Both the position numbers and the translations under genes were made by a program. Of a DNA stretch of 48,114 nucleotides, positions 42,969 to 48,114 are shown one piece after another. Each line of letters begins with the position of its first letter. Positions within the stretch are counted from its first letter, which is position 1. The notes beneath the pieces were generated by a model that saw only the letters and a program-made list of their open reading frames with translations, did no database searches and had not been told where the DNA came from. Location: assembly GCA_934717555.1 (NCBI GenBank), contig CAKUYY010000007.1, forward strand, positions 1-48,114, given 5' to 3'. The DNA is from an uncultured Clostridium sp. (GTDB lineage Bacteria > Bacillota > Clostridia > Oscillospirales > Acutalibacteraceae).

Positions 42969-43046
42969 AATTTTTTACATCTTTGTCTCTCCAAGAAAAT
43001 AAATTTTTATAGAACTGATTGATTTTGTTAAATGGGGGTTTTTAGT

Positions 43047-44894
43047 ATGTCAAAGACCATCGGTATCGATTTAGGTACAACCAATTCCTGTGTAGCTGTG
43101 ATTGAAGGCGGAGAGCCTGTTGTTATTCCAAACGCGGAAGGCGCAAGAACTACCCCTTCTGTGGTGGCTTTCTCCAAAACAGGGGAACGTATGGTAGGCC
43201 AAGTGGCAAAGCGCCAGGCCATCACCAACCCGGACCGTACCGTTTCCTCTATCAAAAGGGAAATGGGTTCCAATTACAAAGTAGCTGTCGACGGGAAATC
43301 CTACACACCTCAAGAGATTTCCGCTATGACCCTCAGCAAGCTGAAGGCCGACGCTGAGGCTTATCTGGGCGAAACGGTCAGCCAGGCCGTCATCACCGTT
43401 CCGGCTTACTTTACCGACGCGCAGCGTCAGGCAACCAAAGACGCCGGTAAAATCGCCGGCCTGGAAGTAAAACGTATCATCAACGAGCCTACCGCTGCCG
43501 CTCTATCCTACGGCATCGACAAGGAAGACGACCAGAAAGTGATGGTATACGACCTGGGCGGCGGTACCTTCGATGTTTCCATCATCGAGATGGGCGACGG
43601 CGTACAGGAGGTTCTGGCTACTGCTGGTAACAACCGCCTGGGCGGCGACGATTTCGACCAGCGTATCATCGACTGGATGGTCAGCACCTTTAAAATGGAG
43701 AACGGTATCGACCTGCAAAACGATAAAATGGCGATGCAGCGTTTGAAGGAAGCCGCTGAAAAGGCCAAGATTGACCTGTCCGGCATTACTTCCGCCAATA
43801 TCAATCTTCCCTTTATTACCGCAGACGCCACTGGCCCGAAACATTTGGACCTCACCCTGACCCGCGCAAAATTCAATGAATTGACCGCCGATCTGGTGGA
43901 AAAGACCATGGGCCCGGTTCGCCAGGCGTTACAGGATTCCGGCTTGTCTATCAATGAAATCAACAAGGTCCTGATGGTGGGCGGTTCTTCCCGTATCCCG
44001 GCTGTTCAGGAAGCTGTTAAGAACTTTATTGGAAAAGATCCCTTCAAGGGCATCAACCCCGATGAGTGCGTGGCTATTGGCGCCGCCATTCAGGCCGGTG
44101 TTCTGGGCGGAGAAGTGGAAGGCCTGCTGCTGCTGGACGTTACACCTTTGTCCTTGGGCGTTGAGACCATGGGCGGCGTGATGACCAAGGTTATCGAGCG
44201 CAACACCACCATCCCCACCAAGAAGAGCCAGATCTTCTCCACCGCCGCTGACAACCAGACTCAGGTAGAAGTCAACGTACTGCAGGGCGAACGTGAATTT
44301 GCCCGTGACAATAAGCAGCTGGGCTTGTTTAAGCTGGATGGTATCGCTCCGGCACGCCGCGGCACACCGCAAATCGAAGTTACTTTCGATATCGACGCCA
44401 ACGGTATCGTAAACGTATCGGCCAAAGATTTGGGCACTGGCAAGGAGCAGCACATCACCATCACTTCCAGCTCCAACATGTCCAAGGAGGATATTGATAA
44501 GGCCGTCAAGGAAGCGGAGCGTTTCGCCGAGGAAGACAAGAAGCGCCGCGAATCCGTGGACCTGAAAAATGAGGCGGAGAATCTGTGCTATGCCGCTGAG
44601 AAGCTCATCAGCGAAAACGGCGATAAGATCGGCAATGAGGATAAGGATCAGATCAACAAGAAGGTCGCCGCTCTGAAAGAAGCCATCACCAAGGACGACG
44701 CCGATCTGATCAAGGCCGGTACAGAAGATCTGCAAAAGACGGTCTACGACATATCCGGCAAGCTGTATCAGCAGGCGGCTCCCCAGCAGGGCGCTCCCGG
44801 ACAGCAGGCCCCCGGCGCGGATCCGAACGCTTCCCAGCCCGACGGAAATGTATATGACGCTGAATATAAGGACGTAGACGATCAAAATAAATAA
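43047..44894 (+). CDS. dnaK: chaperone DnaK (Hsp70)
   Basis: The 615-residue protein begins MSKTIGIDLGTTNSCVAVIE and shows the phosphate motif VYDLGGGTFDVSII, the adenosine motif VLMVGGSSRIPAVQ and the linker GLLLLDVTPLSLG. A peptide-binding domain and helical lid follow, and the protein ends in a Gln/Pro/Gly-rich tail. The length is normal. I start it at 43047 with GGGGG 8 bases upstream rather than at 43032. DnaK folds and protects proteins with GrpE and DnaJ. A 318-codon antisense frame inside it is a shadow of its codon use. Confidence 0.98.
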   Translation: MSKTIGIDLGTTNSCVAVIEGGEPVVIPNAEGARTTPSVVAFSKTGERMVGQVAKRQAITNPDRTVSSIKREMGSNYKVAVDGKSYTPQEISAMTLSKLKADAEAYLGETVSQAVITVPAYFTDAQRQATKDAGKIAGLEVKRIINEPTAAALSYGIDKEDDQKVMVYDLGGGTFDVSIIEMGDGVQEVLATAGNNRLGGDDFDQRIIDWMVSTFKMENGIDLQNDKMAMQRLKEAAEKAKIDLSGITSANINLPFITADATGPKHLDLTLTRAKFNELTADLVEKTMGPVRQALQDSGLSINEINKVLMVGGSSRIPAVQEAVKNFIGKDPFKGINPDECVAIGAAIQAGVLGGEVEGLLLLDVTPLSLGVETMGGVMTKVIERNTTIPTKKSQIFSTAADNQTQVEVNVLQGEREFARDNKQLGLFKLDGIAPARRGTPQIEVTFDIDANGIVNVSAKDLGTGKEQHITITSSSNMSKEDIDKAVKEAERFAEEDKKRRESVDLKNEAENLCYAAEKLISENGDKIGNEDKDQINKKVAALKEAITKDDADLIKAGTEDLQKTVYDISGKLYQQAAPQQGAPGQQAPGADPNASQPDGNVYDAEYKDVDDQNK

Positions 44895-44932
44895 TCTCTC
44901 GTAAACTGGAGAGAATGGATTTTTAACCGCGG

Positions 44933-44954
44933 GAGGAGGACGTATGTCCTCCTC
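44933..44954 (+). other. perfect hairpin between dnaK and dnaJ
   Basis: GAGGAGGAC, GTAT and GTCCTCCTC form a 9-base-pair stem with a four-base loop, without a T run. Placed 28 bases before the dnaJ start, it may protect the dnaK end from decay or lower dnaJ expression. That role is inference. Confidence 0.6.
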
Positions 44955-44982
44955 TTGTGCAGGTTAATAGGAGTGAATGATT

Positions 44983-46128
44983 TTGGCGGACAAACGGGAT
45001 TTTTATGAGGTAATGGGTGTTCCGAAAAATGCTTCGGAGGACGAAATCAAAAAAGCATACCGAAAATTAGCAAAAAAGTATCACCCGGATCTGAATCCCG
45101 GTGATAAAGAGGCCGAGGCCAAGTTCAAAGAGGTCAATGAAGCTTATGAAGTCCTTTCTGACCGGGATAAGCGCGCACGTTACGACCAATTTGGCCATGC
45201 GGGCGTAGACCCCAACTATGGGGCTGGAGCTGCGGGCGGAGGCAGTCCTTTTGGCCAGGATATTGACCTGGGGGATATTTTCTCCAGTTTCTTTGGCGGA
45301 GGGTTCGGCGGAGGACGCCGCCAGAATCCCAACGCGCCCCGCAGAGGTGCGGATACCGAAGCGGTACTCACCATTTCGTTTGAGGAAGCGGCAAAAGGCT
45401 GTACCAAAAAGGTAACCTATCAAAACATCGATACCTGTAAAGAATGCGGCGGTTCCGGCGCCCAGAAAGGCACTTCACCTAAAACCTGTCCCACCTGTAA
45501 TGGTACCGGGCAGGTGCATATCAATCAGCGTACGCCGTTTGGCGTGATGCAGACTTCCCGCACCTGTGACCGGTGCGGCGGTTCCGGCCGTATCATCGAC
45601 AATCCCTGCCGGGCGTGTTCTGGAAACGGGCGGGTACGCGCAAGCAAGACAGTGGAAGTCACCATTCCCGCTGGTATCAACGATGATCAGGTTCTTAATG
45701 TCCCGAGGCATGGCAATGCCGGTATCAACGGCGGCCCGGCCGGGGATCTGCATGTCTACATCAGTGTGCGCCCTCATACTATTTTTGAGCGCAGGGGGGA
45801 CGATATCTGGTGCGAGATGCCGTTGACCTTTACCCAGGCGGCTTTGGGCGCGGAAGTGACAGTGCCCACCCTGGACGGCAAGGTGGCCTATACCGTACAC
45901 GAAGGGACCCAGCCTGGAGATGTCTTTAAACTGAAGGGCAAGGGGGTTCCCCATCTCAACGGGCGCGGGCGCGGTGACCAATTCGTCAAGGTCACAATCG
46001 AGGTACCGAAAAACCTTTCCTCCCGGCAAAAGGAAATCTTACGGGAATTCGACCAGCAGGCGGAAGAAAAAAATTATCAGAAGCGCAAAGGTTTCTTTGA
46101 TAAGATCAAGGAGTTATTTGGTGAATAA
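44983..46128 (+). CDS. dnaJ: chaperone DnaJ (Hsp40)
   Basis: The 381-residue protein has a J domain with KKYHPDLNPG (HPD motif), a Gly/Phe-rich segment, four zinc repeats (CKECGGSG, CPTCNGTG, CDRCGGSG, CRACSGNG) and the C-terminal substrate domain. It stimulates the ATPase of DnaK. I place the start at a TTG (44983), which gives MADKRDFYEVMGVPK, the canonical beginning, with AGGAG 9 bases upstream; the ATG at 44977 is only 3 bases from that site. Confidence 0.97.
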   Translation: MADKRDFYEVMGVPKNASEDEIKKAYRKLAKKYHPDLNPGDKEAEAKFKEVNEAYEVLSDRDKRARYDQFGHAGVDPNYGAGAAGGGSPFGQDIDLGDIFSSFFGGGFGGGRRQNPNAPRRGADTEAVLTISFEEAAKGCTKKVTYQNIDTCKECGGSGAQKGTSPKTCPTCNGTGQVHINQRTPFGVMQTSRTCDRCGGSGRIIDNPCRACSGNGRVRASKTVEVTIPAGINDDQVLNVPRHGNAGINGGPAGDLHVYISVRPHTIFERRGDDIWCEMPLTFTQAALGAEVTVPTLDGKVAYTVHEGTQPGDVFKLKGKGVPHLNGRGRGDQFVKVTIEVPKNLSSRQKEILREFDQQAEEKNYQKRKGFFDKIKELFGE

Positions 46129-46185
46129 ACTTCTCTTTTCCATTAAAACAAGGGAAAAGAGAAGTTTCCCATCCCCTATATAGGC

Positions 46186-46226
46186 GGGCGGGACTATGAT
46201 TTGCTCATAGCCCCACCCTTTTTCTT
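46186..46226 (+). terminator. terminator of the heat-shock operon
   Basis: GGGCGGGACTATGA and TCATAGCCCCACCC form a 14-position stem (with one mismatch) with a 5-base loop, followed by TTTTTCTTTG. A second stem (CTTCTCTTTTCC/GGAAAAGAGAAG, 46130-46165) directly after the dnaJ stop precedes it. Confidence 0.85.
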
Positions 46227-46238
46227 TGTGTTTTTTTG

Positions 46239-46958
46239 TTAGTCTTTCTTTCTCTCCAGCCAGATCGAAATAAGATTGATGTACTTTCCCGCGTCAGCTT
46301 TTATCATATCCCGATCCCCTACCGCGTAGGGGTTCTCTTCACAGGCAAGCCAGTCCCGCCAGATCTCCTCTTTTTCCTCTATCTCTTCTATGGATAGCAA
46401 ACTGGCTTTTTGAGAATTTCCAAAGATCCCGCTCCACCAGATACAGGAGTGGAAAGTCTGCATCACTTCCTGATTCCAGTAGGGCTGCATCTCTTGGGGG
46501 ATTTCCCCCAGTTCCCGCTGAATACCGGGAACTGCGATGGCAATCTTTCCCCCTGGTTTTACAAGAGGGGCCAGATGCTTATCCAGATACCATTCATTGG
46601 CCCCGAAATAGTGATAGGAATCCACGCTGACAGCCGCGTCAAAAAAGTTTTCCGAATAAGGGAGCTTTGTCGCTTCCCCATAGATGGGAATGACGGTTTG
46701 GTCTACCCCTTGCTGTAAAAAACGTCGGTAATTTTCTGTGGGGGAAATCCAGAGATCGGTGGCATATACCTGTACCCCATATTCTTTTGCCAGGAACAGA
46801 GAACTGAGTCCTTTTCCACACCCCAGATCCAGGACTTTCATACCAGGCTGAAGGTCAAGCTTTGTGCACAGCTTTTCCGTTCATTTCAATACGTTTGGCC
46901 CCATCATACAATGCTGCACCATTGTTTTGTCATATCGATTGGCACGTTCAAAGTTCAT
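46239..46958 (-). pseudogene. SAM-dependent methyltransferase interrupted by an in-frame TGA
   Basis: The readable part begins MKVLDLGCGKGLSSLFLAKEY, a class I methyltransferase motif I, and continues with DAAVSVDSYHYFG and VKPGGKIAIAVPG. Family members usually have about 40 residues before this. Reading upstream in the same frame gives an ATG at 46958 with GAGGAAG before it and a matching N-terminus (NFERANRYDKTMVQHCMMG), but codon 26 is TGA (46881-46883). A single change from TTA (Leu) would explain it. Translation could restart at the internal ATG (46841), so a short product is possible. An attenuator-type leader lies upstream. Confidence 0.75.
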
Positions 46959-47003
46959 GATACTTCCTCACTTTCTTGATTGCGCCCCGCAGAAAACACA
47001 AAA

Positions 47004-47039
47004 GGACGCGGCAAACCATACCGCGTCCCGATTTTTTTC
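47004..47039 (-). terminator. attenuator-like terminator in the methyltransferase leader
   Basis: GGACGCGG and CCGCGTCC pair around nine bases. On the minus strand the stem is followed by TTTTGTGTTTTC, and on the plus strand by CGATTTTTTT. It stands between the promoter at 47169 and the methyltransferase gene, directly after a small leader reading frame. Confidence 0.65.
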
Positions 47040-47100
47040 AAAAAGACAGGAACTGTCCGGTATTTCTGCAAGGCAAAAATAAGGTACTGGATTTTTCCAT
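47038..47100 (-). CDS. putative 20-residue leader peptide
   Basis: A frame of 20 codons, MEKSSTLFLPCRNTGQFLSF, begins 60 bases after the predicted start of transcription and ends exactly at the terminator stem. AAGAAGAAGG precedes the ATG, although very closely. The order promoter, short reading frame, terminator, methyltransferase is the standard layout of ribosome-mediated attenuation in antibiotic-inducible genes. That it is translated is inference. Confidence 0.4.
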   Translation of the reverse strand: MEKSSTLFLPCRNTGQFLSF

Positions 47101-47168
47101 ACCTTCTTCTTTTGATCTCTTACAGAACAACCGGCAAACAGGCACCACCTTTTTATTTTAATATTTTT

Positions 47169-47197
47169 AGTATAGAAGGGCTTCCTCCCCTTGTCAA
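47169..47197 (-). promoter_or_regulatory. promoter of the methyltransferase leader
   Basis: On the minus strand a perfect TTGACA (47192-47197), a 17-base spacer and TATACT (47169-47174) form a strong promoter, giving a leader of about 200 bases before the methyltransferase start. Confidence 0.75.
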
Positions 47198-47213
47198 GGG
47201 CGAAACGCCCGTT

Positions 47214-47408
47214 TTATCCCGATATTTTTCCACGCCCGTAGAAAGACGGGAAAAAGGAATCTGGACATTCCTTAAATTTTCTTACCTGTTCTTTTCCGAT
47301 TTCCTCAAAATCTATTTCCGCCGGTTCTGTTTTTTTCGGGGATTCTCTCAGCCAGGCGGGAATGGGATTTTCTTCCGGATTGGTACAATGGTATACCTTC
47401 ATTTCCAT
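47214..47408 (-). CDS. small hypothetical protein
   Basis: The 64-residue product begins MEMKVYHCTNPEENPIPAWL and is charged. I know no family. The ATG at 47408 has GGAGGTG 5 bases upstream, a near-consensus site that argues for a real gene. It ends just upstream of the methyltransferase promoter. Confidence 0.5.
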   Translation of the reverse strand: MEMKVYHCTNPEENPIPAWLRESPKKTEPAEIDFEEIGKEQVRKFKECPDSFFPSFYGRGKISG

Positions 47409-47575
47409 GGGAACACCTCCATTTCTTCCTATTCTCTCTTTCCTAGAATATGCGGTTGACAAACTCTTTGTTAGCCATGATTTTCCAAAGAAAATTCCCT
47501 TTCTCTTCTTTATAAAGAAATCTTTTCCTTACAATCGCTCTTGTAAGGAAGCCTGTCCTTTCTATGGTACTATAA

Positions 47576-47791
47576 CTATAGAGTTTCCGTATTGCTCTCC
47601 AACGGCATCGGCGGCACCGGACAGCAGGCCCCGCCGCAGCAAGGGCATCCCCACCGGCAAGTACAGCATCCACTATTCGGAAAAGATTGCGGGCAGGAAT
47701 TTTCAATCACAACAGGAGGAAGGCTATCGCCCGGAAAACATCTGGGGCAGCCGTTTGTCCCTCCATTACAGTTCCGATAAATTTTCATGCT
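47576..47791 (-). CDS. small cysteine-rich protein (12 Cys in 71 residues)
   Basis: The protein begins MKIYRNCNGGTNGCPRCFPG and has a Cys cluster near the C-terminus (GCCTCRWGCPCCGGACC), twelve cysteines in total, with Pro and Gly between. There is no signal peptide. GGAGATG lies 5 bases before the ATG. Cys-rich small proteins of this kind include spore-coat and exosporium proteins and metal-binding peptides; I cannot choose between them. A longer frame to 48082 runs through a terminator and is not credible. Confidence 0.55.
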   Translation of the reverse strand, partial: SMKIYRNCNGGTNGCPRCFPGDSLPPVVIENSCPQSFPNSGCCTCRWGCPCCGGACCPVPPMPLESNTETL

Positions 47792-47936
47792 TTCATCTCC
47801 ATTCCAGATATCCGCACTGGGAAACCGCGCATTTCCTTTCCTGATAATGCTAACCATCCCCTGTGCTTGGTTAATTTGCTTTCCTTTTACTATATGCCGT
47901 TCCTGGACAAGGAGTGAATGATTTTGTAGAGCAAAC

Positions 47937-47970
47937 AAAAAAGGCCCCTGCCTTAGGCAGGGGCCTTTTG
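47937..47970 (-). terminator. terminator of the rpsI transcript
   Basis: AAAAGGCCCCTGCC and GGCAGGGGCCTTTT form a 14-base-pair stem. On the minus strand it is followed by TTTTTTG, 18 bases after the rpsI-like stop codon, which fits the end of an rplM-rpsI operon. Confidence 0.85.
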
Positions 47971-47987
47971 AATCATTTTGTAAATGA

Positions 47988-48044
47988 TTATCTCTTGGAG
48001 AACTGGGGAGCGCGACGGGCGGCTTTGAGGCCGTACTTCTCTTT
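47988..48044 (-). pseudogene. rpsI: ribosomal protein S9-like C-terminal tail, frame broken upstream
   Basis: The minus strand reads KKYGL-type sequence KYGLKAARRAPQFSKR and then TAA (47988-47990), the exact end of bacterial S9. Immediately upstream the S9 sequence cannot be followed in this frame: it reads LRSDLPGENNETPPKKE and meets a TAG at 48093-48095. In a neighbouring frame, AGRKQRDTTEK looks like the preceding AGxxTRD part of S9, so a one-base shift in the A6 run near 48045 may have broken the frame. The window ends at 48114, so it remains open whether this is an assembly error, a duplicate remnant or a real change. Confidence 0.45.
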
Positions 48045-48114
48045 TTTCGGTGGTGTCTCGTTGTTTTCTCCCGGCAGATCACTGCGCAGCCGCTACCTGG
48101 GCTTTGGCTTTCGC

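Noticed and set aside
43929..44885. 318-codon open frame antisense to dnaK
   Set aside because: Long antisense frames inside dnaK are a known effect of its codon use. There is no family similarity or ribosome site.
47576..48082. 168-codon frame running from the rpsI-like region through the terminator to the Cys-rich gene
   Set aside because: It crosses a strong terminator, and only its last 71 codons have a good ribosome site and coherent composition.
1..48114. CRISPR array, prophage or integrated conjugative element
   Set aside because: I saw no regularly spaced repeats, no phage structural or conjugation genes and no integrase with att sites; the lone serine recombinase is not enough.

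Overview
The window looks like a chromosomal segment of a spore-forming, Gram-positive anaerobe of the Clostridia, most likely the Oscillospirales. The evidence is moderate GC content, strong Shine-Dalgarno sites with frequent GTG and TTG starts, a ypeB spore-germination gene, a CIRCE/hrcA-grpE-dnaK-dnaJ operon, a two-subunit class I fumarase, and families typical of that order. The placement is inference; there is no 16S gene in the window.

Layout. 1-4.1 kb: leftward folate operon folE-folP-folB-folK behind a transglutaminase-like lipoprotein. 4.4 kb: tRNA-Pro(TGG). 4.7-10.2 kb: a possible PD-(D/E)XK protein, a MarR/MATE pair with a palindromic operator and a switch-like leader, a membrane protein and a WG-repeat-like lipoprotein. 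10.3-24.1 kb: one leftward run of twelve tightly packed genes for an ABC-exported cell-surface polysaccharide. 24.4-26.4 kb: a divergent GntR/ABC transporter operon. 26.5-35.5 kb: an OGG1-type DNA glycosylase, small cysteine-rich or membrane proteins, rlmB, a 1039-residue degenerate P-type ATPase-like protein and ypeB. 35.6-41 kb: hemW, yaiI/yqxD, the fumarase pair, a hairpin-rich non-coding block, a serine recombinase and a zinc-ribbon membrane protein. 41.2-46.1 kb: heat-shock operon. 46.2-48.1 kb: a methyltransferase gene broken by a TGA and preceded by a leader peptide and attenuator, two small genes including a 12-cysteine peptide, and an rpsI-like C-terminal tail at the right edge.

The most interesting system is the polysaccharide locus. 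Its last three genes encode a DRE-TIM pyruvate-type aldolase fused to a Rossmann-like domain, a KdsB-like CMP-sugar synthetase and a HAD phosphatase. This repeats the logic of the Gram-negative KdsA/KdsC/KdsB route to CMP-Kdo, but with an unrelated aldolase. The same operon has two GT-B transferases carrying the (D/E)DG-like, HP and serine motifs of bacterial sialyltransferases, which use CMP-sugar donors. It also has a Wzm/Wzt (TagGH)-type exporter and two proteins sharing an uncharacterised RDGY...VDxGW domain. I infer a Gram-positive glycan containing a CMP-activated ulosonic acid. Its promoter overlaps the divergent gntR promoter, and its leader contains an intrinsic terminator, which suggests processive antitermination.

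Other points worth following are the inactive-looking P-type ATPase relative with a disordered N-terminus of about 480 residues, mutually exclusive hairpins in the marR leader, and the attenuated but nonsense-mutated methyltransferase.
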